The notes under the pieces were generated by a model. That model made no database searches. It had not been told where the DNA came from and was given only the letters and a program-made list of their open reading frames with translations. A DNA stretch of 64,000 nucleotides from CAZBXE01 sp964496125 (GTDB lineage Bacteria > Chlamydiota > Chlamydiia > Chlamydiales > CAZBXE01): assembly GCA_964496125.1 (NCBI GenBank), contig CAZBXE010000001.1:218644-282643 (forward strand), read 5' to 3'. Shown piece after piece: positions 50,548 through 59,774 of the stretch (within the stretch, counting starts at the first letter, position 1; every line of letters starts with the position of its first letter). The position numbers and the translations under genes are program-made.

Positions 50548-51223
50548 AGTTGTGAACAAGGCCCTTTGACTTCAGTTTGTTTAAAATCTCTTCTCGAGAA
50601 GAGGCAATGTGGTGGTAGAGTGCATCTGCTGCCGCATGACCCTTTCTTTCGAGGGCAAGCTCTGCAATTTTCTTGTGCTCTTCATGATTTGCCTGAAGGA
50701 GCGGCTTATCTGAGAATTTATAGCTAAGCAGAACGTACCACTGGTGCTTTTGGTAGAGTTCGGCTCGGATGTTCATGAGCGGTTTTAAAGGACAGGCCGA
50801 GATGAGTGCATAGTGAAACCGGGCGTTAGCTGGTGCCCAGGTAAAGTAATCAATCTCTTCTCCTTTTTCTATTTTTTTAAGTGCATGAAGAGTGGCAATT
50901 ACGTTACCTTCCCACTCGTCTTTTCCTTGAGAAAGGCTTTGCTTTAAACAGAGGCATTCTATTTCAGCAAAGGTCAAAATGTCGGGCACAAGTTCTTTTT
51001 CTTCAATCTTTGCGACATGGAACCCCTTATGCTCCTCGAAAGTTACAAAATGAGAGGCGGCCAGCTTGGATAGGGCCTCTCGGACGGGACTCATTCCCAC
51101 ACCAAGTTGTTTCTTTAATTCTTCGCAAAGAAGCTTTGTACCAGGCAAAAGGTCCCCTTTAAGGATGGATTCGGTGAGCTGTTCAAAACATTTAGTGGCA
51201 AGCGTGGCTTTTACATCTGTCAT
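50537..51223 (-). CDS. GntR-family (FadR/FCD type) transcriptional regulator
   Basis: 228 residues from the ATG at 51223, with AAGGAG upstream. The winged-helix domain is about residues 5-70 (KGDLLPGTKLLCEELKKQLG, GMSPVREALSKLAASHF), the FCD ligand domain follows (about 80-220; ANARFHYALISACPLKPL, NHEEHKKIAELALERKGHAA). FCD regulators bind small organic acids and usually control adjacent metabolic genes; here the neighbours are an RNase and a tRNA-modifying enzyme, so the target is unclear. The last codons lie inside a palindromic repeat. Confidence 0.88.
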   Translation of the reverse strand: MTDVKATLATKCFEQLTESILKGDLLPGTKLLCEELKKQLGVGMSPVREALSKLAASHFVTFEEHKGFHVAKIEEKELVPDILTFAEIECLCLKQSLSQGKDEWEGNVIATLHALKKIEKGEEIDYFTWAPANARFHYALISACPLKPLMNIRAELYQKHQWYVLLSYKFSDKPLLQANHEEHKKIAELALERKGHAAADALYHHIASSREEILNKLKSKGLVHNLPK

Positions 51224-51365
51224 AGAGACTCCTTGGCTTATTCCCAACTTTTTAGTTAAGTTGTATGTAATTGTCGAATATATCAAAGGTTTTCGAAAAT
51301 TAAAAGCGCTTTTTGCTCGTATAGCGATTGAAGAGAAAGGTTTTTTTTGCTACTTTTGATGGATT

Positions 51366-52616
51366 ATGGAAAAAAAATATAGGATAGCAACGCTTGGTTG
51401 CCGCACAAACCAGTACGAATCAGAGGCGTACCGAAGCCAAATGGAAAAGCTGGGCTTTAGGGAAGCAAAAGAGGGGGAAAGTGCGGACCTGTGCATTGTA
51501 AACACCTGCACGGTTACTGAGTCAGCAGATAGCCACTCCCGCAATGAGATCCGAGGCTTGATTAGAAAAAACCAAGGCGCCAAGATTGTAGTGACTGGCT
51601 GCATGGTAGAAAGTCGGCCTAAACTGTTAGAAGAGATTCCTGAAATTACTCACATTATCCCGAATCAGGAAAAAGAAACATTGATCGAACGACTTTTTCC
51701 TGATGAGGAGAATCTTCCGGAGTTTTCAATTCAACAGTTTGAAGCCCACACCCGCGCTTTTGTAAAGGTGCAAGATGGATGTAATTCCTTTTGCACCTAT
51801 TGCGTGATTCCTTATGTAAGGGGAAGAAGCCGTTCTCGTCCTGTAGCTGATGTGCTGCGCGAAATCGAAGCTCTTGTTGTAAGTGGGTATAAAGAAGTCG
51901 TTATCACCGGAATTAATGTTGGCGACTACGATCAGGGAACTTTAGCAGACCTTGTAAGAGAGGTAGATAAGCTAGAGGGCCTTGAGAGAATTCGCATTTC
52001 TTCGATCGATCCTGACGAGGTAGATGATAATTTGCTAGATGCTGTAATCCAGGGCAAAAAGACCTGTCACAGCATGCATCTTGTGCTCCAATCAGGATCG
52101 AATGTCATTCTAAAAAGGATGAACAGAAAATATACGAGGCAAATGTTCCTCCATAGTGTCCAAAGGTTAAAAGAAGCTTCTCCCGATTTTACGTTCACAA
52201 CAGATGTAATTGTAGGTTTTCCGGGAGAGACTGAGACCGATTTTCAAGAAACGCTCGATGTAATGCGAGAAGTGGGATTTGCAAAAGTGCATATGTTTCC
52301 CTATAGTCCCAGGCCAAGGACAAGAGCTGCCCTCTATCCGAATCAAGTGGCAAAGGAAGTTATTGCTGAGCGTAAGAGCCGCGTGCTGCGTCTTGCAGAA
52401 GAGTGTTCTTTTAAGCTTAGGGATCGATTTCTTGGACGAAAGATGCGCGTTTTAACGGAAAGTTTGGACAAAGAAAGGGAAATCATAGGGCACACAGAGA
52501 ATTTTCTAGAAGTTCGTCTGCCTAAGGGCAGCCTTGTTTCCAATCAAATCGTAGAAGCCACTCTTGTGGCAAATACGCCGCAAGGGTTGACGGGGAGAGT
52601 GGACGCATGCGTATAG
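51366..52616 (+). CDS. mtaB: MtaB-type tRNA methylthiotransferase
   Basis: 416 residues. UPF0004 domain Cys residues in TLGCRTNQYES, VNTCTVTE and TGCMVE, the radical-SAM CxxxCxxC in DGCNSFCTYCVIP, and a TRAM-like C-terminus. LGCRTNQYE rather than LGCQMN separates MtaB from MiaB and RimO. It adds a methylthio group to t6A37 of certain tRNAs using two Fe-S clusters. Neighbours give no further hint. The next gene begins 10 bp before its stop. Confidence 0.88.
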   Translation: MEKKYRIATLGCRTNQYESEAYRSQMEKLGFREAKEGESADLCIVNTCTVTESADSHSRNEIRGLIRKNQGAKIVVTGCMVESRPKLLEEIPEITHIIPNQEKETLIERLFPDEENLPEFSIQQFEAHTRAFVKVQDGCNSFCTYCVIPYVRGRSRSRPVADVLREIEALVVSGYKEVVITGINVGDYDQGTLADLVREVDKLEGLERIRISSIDPDEVDDNLLDAVIQGKKTCHSMHLVLQSGSNVILKRMNRKYTRQMFLHSVQRLKEASPDFTFTTDVIVGFPGETETDFQETLDVMREVGFAKVHMFPYSPRPRTRAALYPNQVAKEVIAERKSRVLRLAEECSFKLRDRFLGRKMRVLTESLDKEREIIGHTENFLEVRLPKGSLVSNQIVEATLVANTPQGLTGRVDACV

Positions 52617-53599
52617 AGATCGAGGGTAGACTAGCCCCCTTTTCCCACCGCCCCGGTACGTTTTTTCTTTTGCCTAGATCCAAGTTTGCCCTCAAAGTCT
52701 ATCCTACATGCATTCAACTTTACGATTTGACCGGATCGGCCCCGCTTCTGGAAAGGGAATTTCACCTGCGTTTGACAGGTCCTGTGGCTAACTTTACTGT
52801 GTTCCAAGATCTAGAGAGAGGGTTTATCCGAGTCTTTGGAAGGGCGAAGGAAGGTTTTTTTCGGTACCGGGTGTTCGGAACTCCTTTCGGTATTGAGATT
52901 GAGAAAGGTCCCTCGCCCCTTTTTGATAGTGAGGTGCCGCAGTGGCAAGGAGGTGTGAACTTTGAGAAGCAAAGTCGCCTCTCTTTTGGCATGCATAAGA
53001 AGCTTGAATGTGAAAGGTTGCTGCTGCGCAGAGATTTAAAGGAGCTTCTTCCCATTTGGCATAGGCTAGGACAAGGGATTCCTGGCAGCTTTTTCTCTTC
53101 CCCTGGTTTGTGTCAACTCTCCTCAATTACTTTGCAAAGACCATTTGATCTCCCCTCTTTCCAAAACCTTTTCGACGCCGGATTTAAGAGTTTTTTTATT
53201 CCTAGAAATCAAGATGAGGAGTTCCAAGGTTTTTCTCTTCCCCCTCTTCCTAGGACTGTTTCTCCCCTTGCTCTTCTTAAAGAAGGGGCGGATCTGATTG
53301 AGAGATTATTTTTTAAAAGGGAAGGAGGGGAAGTTCATTTTCTTCCCTGTCTCCCTTCTCAGTTTTCTGCAGGGCGTTTCATTGCCGTAAGAGAGTATTC
53401 CTTGGAGTGGAGTAAAAAAGAACTAAAGAAAGTGATCATCGAGCCAGTGCAGGACCAAGAGGTAAGACTTGTTTTTGACGGACCGCATAAAACGTGTCGC
53501 TTTAAAGAATCAAAAGCAAAGGGGACTACTCTTCTTTCGAATCGTTCTTCAGTGTTTTTGCAGTCAGAAAAAAAATACTTCTTAGACTGCTTTTCCTAA
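52607..53599 (+). CDS. Unknown protein overlapping mtaB
   Basis: 330 residues; the start overlaps the mtaB stop by 10 bp, implying coupling. I do not recognise it. The N-terminal half is beta-rich with repeated RxF/FxxR patterns (FALKVYPTCIQLYDL, FRYRVFGTPFGIEIEKG), and there is no membrane segment or signal. GQGIPGSFFSSPGLCQ and SLEWSKKELKKVIIEP occur later. It is likely a conserved cytoplasmic protein of the lineage, not an accessory gene. Confidence 0.65.
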   Translation: MRIEIEGRLAPFSHRPGTFFLLPRSKFALKVYPTCIQLYDLTGSAPLLEREFHLRLTGPVANFTVFQDLERGFIRVFGRAKEGFFRYRVFGTPFGIEIEKGPSPLFDSEVPQWQGGVNFEKQSRLSFGMHKKLECERLLLRRDLKELLPIWHRLGQGIPGSFFSSPGLCQLSSITLQRPFDLPSFQNLFDAGFKSFFIPRNQDEEFQGFSLPPLPRTVSPLALLKEGADLIERLFFKREGGEVHFLPCLPSQFSAGRFIAVREYSLEWSKKELKKVIIEPVQDQEVRLVFDGPHKTCRFKESKAKGTTLLSNRSSVFLQSEKKYFLDCFS

Positions 53600-53666
53600 G
53601 GTTTATGGGATGAGTTGAAAAAAAAGAGAAAATGGGATACGTGGGAAAATAAAAAGGAGTCCCCAC

Positions 53667-54767
53667 GTGAAAGCTCATTTGTATTTTGCCTCTCTTGTTG
53701 CTCAGCTCATTATTTCTCTTGCGCTTCCTGCAATAGGGTCTTGCTGCACAGCTGTTAAGTTAAAAGCCAAGGATGGCGGGATTGTTCACGGGAGAACTTT
53801 GGAGTTCGGGGTGAAGGTAGATACGAGTGTAGTTGTGATCCCTAGGGGCTACAGCTTCAACGGAACAACTTCACGGGGACCAGGTCTTCCCTACAAGTCA
53901 AAGTATGCCGTTGTCGGAGCTATGGCGGGAGATCACTTAAGTGTTCTTGATGGGCTCAATGAGAAGGGGCTTGCTGTCGGCGTGTTTTACTTCCCTAGCT
54001 TTGCAAGCTATACGCCTCTTACTTCAGAAAATCGGTCCAGAGCACTTTCTCCTGCTGAATTTTCAAATTGGATTTTGACTCAGTTTGCAAATATTGAGGA
54101 AGTAAAGGCGGGCCTTGAAAAAATAGTGATTGTACCCACCATAGATAAAGAGTGGGGAAGCACACCGGCTCCTTTTCACTATATCGTATATGATAGAACA
54201 GGAGAAGCTTTAGTCATAGAGCCTCTTCAAGGCAAACTTGTGACCCACGATAATCCCCTTGGAACTTTTACAAACTCGCCAACTTTCGACTGGCATATGA
54301 CAAACTTAAGAAATTACATCAATTTAACCCCATATAACGTAGATCCTTTAAAGTTTATGGGACTAATTTTTGCCCCCTTTGGGCAAGGTTCAGGGATGGT
54401 TGGGCTACCAGGTGACTTTACTCCTCCTTCCCGTTTTATCCGCTCGGCCCTCTTTAGCATTACAGCCATACCTTCTGAAAATGCAGAAGAGGGGGTGTAC
54501 CAGCTCTTTCATATTTTGAACCAATTTGATATTCCGATTGGGATTGCAAGGCAAGAGTCCGGGGGGGTGACCTATTCTGATTATACGCTGGTAACCTGTG
54601 TAAGGGAGCCGAGGGCGCTTCGCTACTATTTTAAGACCTATGATGATCAAAGTATTAAGATGGTGGATCTGAACGCCTTTGACTTAAATGCTAAAAACGT
54701 CATGAAAGTTTCGACTAAGGGCAAAGCGCGAGCGCAGGACATCAGCGGAGAGCTCAAAAGCCTATGA
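53667..54767 (+). CDS. Choloylglycine-hydrolase-family (Ntn) amidase, exported
   Basis: 366 residues starting at GTG with AAGGAG upstream. A signal peptide ends near SCC; the Cys after cleavage (SCCTAV) would be the N-terminal nucleophile of the Ntn fold, as in bile-salt hydrolase and penicillin V acylase. KAKDGGIVHGRTLEF, GLNEKGLAVGVFYFP and YDRTGEALVIEPL are family motifs. It cleaves amide bonds of small molecules, perhaps host lipids or acylated metabolites, in the periplasm or outside. The substrate cannot be read from sequence. Confidence 0.85.
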   Translation: MKAHLYFASLVAQLIISLALPAIGSCCTAVKLKAKDGGIVHGRTLEFGVKVDTSVVVIPRGYSFNGTTSRGPGLPYKSKYAVVGAMAGDHLSVLDGLNEKGLAVGVFYFPSFASYTPLTSENRSRALSPAEFSNWILTQFANIEEVKAGLEKIVIVPTIDKEWGSTPAPFHYIVYDRTGEALVIEPLQGKLVTHDNPLGTFTNSPTFDWHMTNLRNYINLTPYNVDPLKFMGLIFAPFGQGSGMVGLPGDFTPPSRFIRSALFSITAIPSENAEEGVYQLFHILNQFDIPIGIARQESGGVTYSDYTLVTCVREPRALRYYFKTYDDQSIKMVDLNAFDLNAKNVMKVSTKGKARAQDISGELKSL

Positions 54768-54929
54768 CTAACTCCAAAAAAGGCGAAAATCGGCAATTTT
54801 AAATAGATGGCTTCTTTTAAGAGCTTACCGTTAGCGAGAGCCAAGATTGCTGCGAAAAAACCAAATACCGTCTCTATAAAATCCGTAAACTACTGATAAT
54901 ACGTGTCTTGGACTAGTCTTCTCACTTCC

Positions 54930-55020
54930 AGTTTTTGCCTGCCTGCCTCGCTCTGGTTTTTTAACCAGAGCTGCTTTGCCGCCTCGTCCGCTCGCAAAGA
55001 TTGAGGGCGCCTCCTTGGCA
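54930..55020. repeat. Dispersed repeat R2, second copy
   Basis: Matches 48825-48905: CTCTGGTTTTTTAACCAGAG is a perfect 8-bp stem with a TTTT loop, followed by CTGCTT, ATTGAGGGCGCCTCCTTGG. The toxin reading frame begins inside it. Confidence 0.65.
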
Positions 55021-55728
55021 GTTTACCAACCTTCCTATGCGCGGTATCCAGCCAATAAGCAGCATCCACCATCGGGCCCGAACTTTTACTTCCAGGCACA
55101 TAATCAAGCCACTATCGCTTTGAGTCAATTCCAAACAGTTCAAGCAAACGCGGCTACTTGGACAGCCCCCGGATCCAAACAGAATCCTAGCCTACCCGTG
55201 GGCAGAAGGATGAGCCTGAGCAGATCCGAAAGATTCAATCGTTATCAAATATCCAAGGAAATCGGTAGGGTTCCACTTAAACCTTCTAGGAGATTCAATC
55301 AAATGGGAGGTAAGATAGCAGTTGCAGCTACTGCCGGTACCTCAACCTTAAGCGTTCAGGAGAACACAAAAAGTGCGACTACAACAAAAAAATATACGCT
55401 CAGTCCGGGGAGAGCTAAGCATATTTTGGAGGGGGATGCGACCGGTGGTGGTCATTTGTATCCTGGCAAGACGGGCAAGTCGGTTTTCCCTCGACATTGG
55501 GACGGATTGAAAGTCAAACAGTATATTACAGAGGTGGCTAATGCTCCAGAGACGCAGTGGAATCCATCAACAGGAACTCTGGAACAAAACGGGAAAAGAC
55601 CTGATAGTTTTTCGAATTTGGGTAAAAGAAACGATAGAATTGTTGGGACAGGGGAAAAGGAAGGGGTTTTGATAAAAGTAGTCGTGGAACCAAATATTGG
55701 GGAGATCATTACAGGATTCCCTATATAA
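54976..55728 (+). CDS. EndoU-type nuclease toxin, N-terminus uncertain
   Basis: The frame from a TTG at 54976 gives 250 residues, but it is open further upstream to 54916 with no ATG, and this part lies in a dispersed repeat, so the true start is unclear (an ATG at 55210, residue 79, is the first). Residues about 140-250 match the bacterial EndoU toxin domain: LSPGRAKHILEGDATGGGH with two His (149, 160), GKTGKSVFPRHW, YITEVANAPETQW, and GVLIKVVVEP then GEIITGFP at the end. Such domains are C-terminal tips of contact-dependent or secreted polymorphic toxins that cut RNA. The carrier portion is absent, and there is no room for an immunity gene before atpC. Confidence 0.72.
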   Translation: MPPRPLAKIEGASLAVYQPSYARYPANKQHPPSGPNFYFQAHNQATIALSQFQTVQANAATWTAPGSKQNPSLPVGRRMSLSRSERFNRYQISKEIGRVPLKPSRRFNQMGGKIAVAATAGTSTLSVQENTKSATTTKKYTLSPGRAKHILEGDATGGGHLYPGKTGKSVFPRHWDGLKVKQYITEVANAPETQWNPSTGTLEQNGKRPDSFSNLGKRNDRIVGTGEKEGVLIKVVVEPNIGEIITGFPI

Positions 55729-55740
55729 GAAGTAGAGGTC

Positions 55741-56001
55741 CTAAACTAAAGGCTTGGCTTCGTCGACAAGAAGGGTTGCTTTGTTATGTGACATTTCAAA
55801 GTACCCCTTACCAACTGCATAAGTGGTTACCCTCTTTTCTGCATCTGTAATGCCTACTTTTCCAGGCTTTATCAGAGATAGGATTGGCGCGTGACTCGTA
55901 AGCGTTTCAAAATAACCGACGGCGCCAGGCAAGTTGACTCCTACTACCTCCCCCTCAAAAACAAGCCCTGAGGGAGTAGCCATAAAAAAGTGATACATCA
56001 A
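55741..56001 (-). CDS. atpC: F-type ATP synthase epsilon subunit, short form
   Basis: 86 residues: the beta-sandwich domain only (ATPSGLVFEGEVVGVNLPG, HAPILSLIKPG, and YAVGKGYFEMSHNKATLL). The C-terminal helical hairpin of about 45 residues, which inhibits the enzyme in many bacteria, is missing. Last gene of the operon; its start overlaps atpD by 4 bp. Short epsilon subunits occur in a few other bacteria. Confidence 0.9.
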   Translation of the reverse strand: MMYHFFMATPSGLVFEGEVVGVNLPGAVGYFETLTSHAPILSLIKPGKVGITDAEKRVTTYAVGKGYFEMSHNKATLLVDEAKPLV

Positions 56002-57404
56002 ATCCCCTTATTTAACTCTTCAGCTTTTCCAAAGACATCTTCTATAGGACCTACCATATAGAAAGCTTGTTCTGGATACTCATCCATTTTGCCATCAAGG
56101 ATCATTTTGAACCCTTTAATTGTTTCTTCCCTCTTTACATATTTGCCTGGGCGTCCTGTAAACGTTTCGGCTACGAAGAAGGGTTGAGAGAGAAAGTTTC
56201 TGATTTTACGAGCCCTAGCAACAAGGAGACGGTCTTCTTCTGAAAGCTCGTCAATACCAAGTATGCTAATGATATCTTGTAAGTCTTTATACCTTTGCAA
56301 AACGCGCTGTACACCTCTTGCTACTTGATAGTGTTCTTCTCCTAGGATGCTGGCATCTAGTATTCGACTTGTTGTTGTGAGGGGGTCTACAGCGGGGTAA
56401 ATGCCGAGCTCCACAATTTGCCTTGAGAGGGTGATGGCAGCATCGAGGTGAGTAAAGAGACTGGCTGGGGCTGGGTCTGTGTAGTCATCGGCCGGAACAT
56501 AGATCGCTTGCACAGAGGTAATTGAGCCCAGTTTTGTCGAAGCAATCCTCTCTTGCAAGCCTCCGATTTCAGTTCCGAGCGTGGGCTGGTAACCTACAGC
56601 GGAAGGCATGCGACCAAGAAGAGCGGATACTTCGGAACCAGCTTGGACAAAACGGAAGATATTGTCGATAAAGAGAAGAACGTCTTGGTGTTCTGTATCG
56701 CGAAAATGCTCTGCGATTGTGAGCCCTGTGAGGGCAACCCGCAGCCTTGCCCCTGGTGGCTCATTCATCTGCCCAAACACAAGCGATGTTTTGGCAAGAA
56801 CGCCTGATTCTTTCATTTCAAGCCAAAGATCATTTCCCTCACGCGTTCTTTCTCCAACTCCGCAAAAAACAGAATAGCCGCCGTGTTGTGTTGCGATATT
56901 GTGGATAAGTTCCATCACAATCACAGATTTGCCAACGCCTGCTCCTCCGAAGAGACCTATCTTTCCCCCTTTGGGAAAGGGGCCGATAAGATCGATAACC
57001 TTGATGCCAGTTTCAAAAATGGCGGTTTTGACTTCTAGATCCTCGAAGGCAGGGGCTTCTTTGTGAATGGGGGAAGTAATTTTTTCTCCCTTTAGTGGAC
57101 CCTCCATATCGAGGGGCTCACCTAGAAGATTAAAAATCCTTCCTAGGGTGGCCTCGCCAACAGGTATAGAGATGGGAGCGCCTGTGTTGATCGCCTCCAT
57201 ACCCCGCACAAGTCCATCTGTGGAGGAGAGAGCAATGCATCGCACTCTATTATCCCCAATATGCATGGAAACTTCTGCCGTGACGTTTATGCCATTTGCT
57301 TCATCTTGGATTTTAATCGCATTGAAGATATCGGGAAATCCCTCGGAAGGAAATTCGATGTCTACCGTGGGGCCGATTACTTGTCTTACAATTCCTTTTG
57401 ACAT
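55998..57404 (-). CDS. atpD: F-type ATP synthase beta subunit
   Basis: 468 residues from the ATG at 57404 (MSKGIVRQVIGP), with AAGGAATT upstream; a start 7 codons further up overlaps the gamma gene. Walker A GGAGVGKS (usually GKT), catalytic GERTREGNDLW, DNIFRFVQAG, and SILGIDELSEEDRL are present. Catalytic subunit of the F1 hexamer. Located 2 bp after the gamma stop. Confidence 0.96.
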   Translation of the reverse strand: MSKGIVRQVIGPTVDIEFPSEGFPDIFNAIKIQDEANGINVTAEVSMHIGDNRVRCIALSSTDGLVRGMEAINTGAPISIPVGEATLGRIFNLLGEPLDMEGPLKGEKITSPIHKEAPAFEDLEVKTAIFETGIKVIDLIGPFPKGGKIGLFGGAGVGKSVIVMELIHNIATQHGGYSVFCGVGERTREGNDLWLEMKESGVLAKTSLVFGQMNEPPGARLRVALTGLTIAEHFRDTEHQDVLLFIDNIFRFVQAGSEVSALLGRMPSAVGYQPTLGTEIGGLQERIASTKLGSITSVQAIYVPADDYTDPAPASLFTHLDAAITLSRQIVELGIYPAVDPLTTTSRILDASILGEEHYQVARGVQRVLQRYKDLQDIISILGIDELSEEDRLLVARARKIRNFLSQPFFVAETFTGRPGKYVKREETIKGFKMILDGKMDEYPEQAFYMVGPIEDVFGKAEELNKGI

Positions 57405-57405
57405 G

Positions 57406-58257
57406 TTAGTTAATTCCTTCCGCACCTGTGGCGATTTCTATCATCTCTTTTGTTATGCTTTCTTGTCGTACCCTGTTTCGTAGCAGCGTAAGGTTTCGGA
57501 TGACCTCGCTTGAGTTTTTACTTGCCTTTTGCATGGCGATGATACGAGCGCCAAGTTCAGCAGCAAATGCTTCCGCAAGAGCTGCTTGTATTTTGACGAC
57601 GCTGTATCTTGGCAAGAGTTCACTTAAGATTTCCGCGGGATTTGGCTCAAAGATGTAATCTTTTGTTCTTTTCGGATCTTCGTTTTGCGGTTTTTGGATG
57701 GGGAGAAGTTTTTCTAAAACAAGCTCTTTGCGTGCTACGGTGATATATTTTGTATAGAGCAGCATGACGTCATCAAAGTAGCCAGAGAGAAAGGCGTGCA
57801 CAACATGATCTACAAATTGCTTCATCTGCTCAAAGGAGATTTTGCCTCCCCACTCAGGGATTTCAAAGAAGATGTGCCAGCTTGTTTTTTTGTAGTGTCT
57901 AATGATTTTTTGCCCGAAGAGAAGTAGCTCGCAGTTTTCGATGTTTTTCTCTTTGAGAAACTGATCTGCAATGCGAATAACATCGCTATTATAAGGACCA
58001 CAAAGCCCTCGATCTGCCCCAATAATAATGATCCCTGTTTTTTTTACATCTCTTCCCTCAAAAAGGGGATGGCTGTAGCCAGTTTCTGAAACTTTTTCCA
58101 AAATCACTTTCATGCCAGCAGCATAGGGTCTGTTTTCCTCTGCCTTTGCCTGCGCTTTTTTGAGGCGTGCAGCTGCTACCCTTTCCATGGTGTCTGTGAT
58201 TTTTTTGATGTTTTCCACCGCGTGCAGACGAGCGCGTATCTCTCTTAAATTGGACAT
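57406..58257 (-). CDS. atpG: F-type ATP synthase gamma subunit
   Basis: 283 residues, complete: N-terminal helix SNLREIRARLHAVENIKKI and the family-typical C-terminal helix SKNSSEVIRNLTLLRNRVRQ for the rotor stalk, with the Rossmann-like middle containing IIIGADRGLCGPYN. It overlaps alpha by 13 bp. Rotor shaft of F1. Confidence 0.95.
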   Translation of the reverse strand: MSNLREIRARLHAVENIKKITDTMERVAAARLKKAQAKAEENRPYAAGMKVILEKVSETGYSHPLFEGRDVKKTGIIIIGADRGLCGPYNSDVIRIADQFLKEKNIENCELLLFGQKIIRHYKKTSWHIFFEIPEWGGKISFEQMKQFVDHVVHAFLSGYFDDVMLLYTKYITVARKELVLEKLLPIQKPQNEDPKRTKDYIFEPNPAEILSELLPRYSVVKIQAALAEAFAAELGARIIAMQKASKNSSEVIRNLTLLRNRVRQESITKEMIEIATGAEGIN

Positions 58258-59774
58258 AGGTGATATTTTGCCTTAAAGATCTCCCGGAATTTGGGAATCG
58301 CTGTTTGGAGCTTATTGATGATCTCTTCGCTTAAGTCCTTTGTTTTTGCAATGGTTTCAGGGACGTCTCTATATTCCATTTCCATAAAGGCATAGAAATC
58401 TCTTTCAAAAGTTTTCACCCAGCTGAGCGGTATGTCGTCTAGGTATCCTTTTGTGCCGACAAGAGTGATCATCACTTCCCTCTCTAAAGGGCACGGGTGA
58501 TATTTGTCTTGTTTTAAGATCTCTACCATTCTCTCCCCTCGTGTCAGAAGAGCTTGCGTACGCGCATCTAGCTCTGATCCAAATTGGGTGAAGGCAGCAA
58601 GCTCTCTATATTGGGCAAGATCGAGGCGCAAGCTCCCTGCCACTTTCTTCATAGCCTTCGTTTGCGCTTTACCTCCAACACGGGAAGCTGAGACTCCAAC
58701 GTTGATCGCGGGACGAACGCCAGCGTTAAAGAGATCTGGCTCTAAGTAAATTTGTCCATCTGTAATGGAGATAACATTTGTGGGGATGTAGGTTGTGACG
58801 TCGTTGGCCTGCGTTTCGATGACGGGGATGGCGCTAAGAGATCCACTTCCTTTTTCTTTGTTTAACTTAGCTGCTCTTTCGAGCAGTCTGGAGTGGAGAT
58901 AGAAAATGTCGCCAGGAAATGCTTCTCGTCCAGGGGGGCGGCGAAGGAGCAAGGACAGCTGCCTATAGGCTTGCGCATGTTTTGTTAGGTCATCATAGAA
59001 ACAGACTGCATCCTTTCCCTTGAGCATAAAATATTCCCCCATCGCGCAGCCAGCAAAGGGAGCTATGTATTGAAGTGGTGCGGGGTGAGAGGCAGAGGCT
59101 ACAACGATGGTTGTATACTCCATAGCACCGTGTTCTTCAAGGAGGGCGACAAGCTTGGAGATAGTCGAATCCTTCTGGCCGATTGCGACGTAAATGCACA
59201 TCATGTCTTTATTTTTTTGATTGAGAATCGTATCGATGATAAGAGTTGTCTTTCCTGTTTGACGGTCCCCGATGATCAGCTCTCTTTGCCCACGGCCAAT
59301 AGGAATCATGGTATCGATTGCCTTAACGCCTGTTTGAAGTGGTTCATTGACAGGCTGTCTTTCAACAACGTTTGGTGATTGCGATTCCATTGGTCTAAAG
59401 TGTGTTGTGATGATAGGTCCCTTACCATCGATGGGCTCACCAAGCGGGTTGACAACCCGGCCAAGAAGAGCTTCTCCTACAGGAACTTGCGAGATTTTTC
59501 CCGTTCTGCGAACAATACCTTGCTCCTTAATCCCTTCCTGCGTACCGAAAAGAACAACGCCTATGCTGTCCAGCTCAAGGTTCAGGACCATCCCGATCGT
59601 GCCGTTTTCAAACTCGACAAGCTCAGACATCATCACATCGTCAAGACCGAAGACGTGCGCAATGCCGTCGCCTAACTGGAGAACATAACCAATCGATTCG
59701 AGTTTTGTTTTATCGCTATAGGTCTTGATCTCTTTTTCAAGTGCCCAAGCGACTTCTTCAGGTTGTAATCGCAT
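58245..59774 (-). CDS. atpA: F-type ATP synthase alpha subunit
   Basis: 509 residues from the ATG at 59774, supported by an exceptional GAGGAGGAGAAGG site; a longer frame would overlap delta by 80 bp. Walker A GDRQTGKT, GQKDSTISKLV, FYDDLTKHAQAYRQ and the SRVGGKAQTKAMKK signature near residue 365 are intact. Non-catalytic partner of beta. Overlaps delta by 17 bp. Confidence 0.96.
   Translation of the reverse strand: MRLQPEEVAWALEKEIKTYSDKTKLESIGYVLQLGDGIAHVFGLDDVMMSELVEFENGTIGMVLNLELDSIGVVLFGTQEGIKEQGIVRRTGKISQVPVGEALLGRVVNPLGEPIDGKGPIITTHFRPMESQSPNVVERQPVNEPLQTGVKAIDTMIPIGRGQRELIIGDRQTGKTTLIIDTILNQKNKDMMCIYVAIGQKDSTISKLVALLEEHGAMEYTTIVVASASHPAPLQYIAPFAGCAMGEYFMLKGKDAVCFYDDLTKHAQAYRQLSLLLRRPPGREAFPGDIFYLHSRLLERAAKLNKEKGSGSLSAIPVIETQANDVTTYIPTNVISITDGQIYLEPDLFNAGVRPAINVGVSASRVGGKAQTKAMKKVAGSLRLDLAQYRELAAFTQFGSELDARTQALLTRGERMVEILKQDKYHPCPLEREVMITLVGTKGYLDDIPLSWVKTFERDFYAFMEMEYRDVPETIAKTKDLSEEIINKLQTAIPKFREIFKAKYHLCPI

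Noticed and set aside
54647..54900. Minus-strand stretch readable as FTDFIETVFGFFAAILALANG, resembling a membrane protein fragment
   Set aside because: Broken by a stop, no start or ribosome site, and no recognised family; too short to call a gene remnant.
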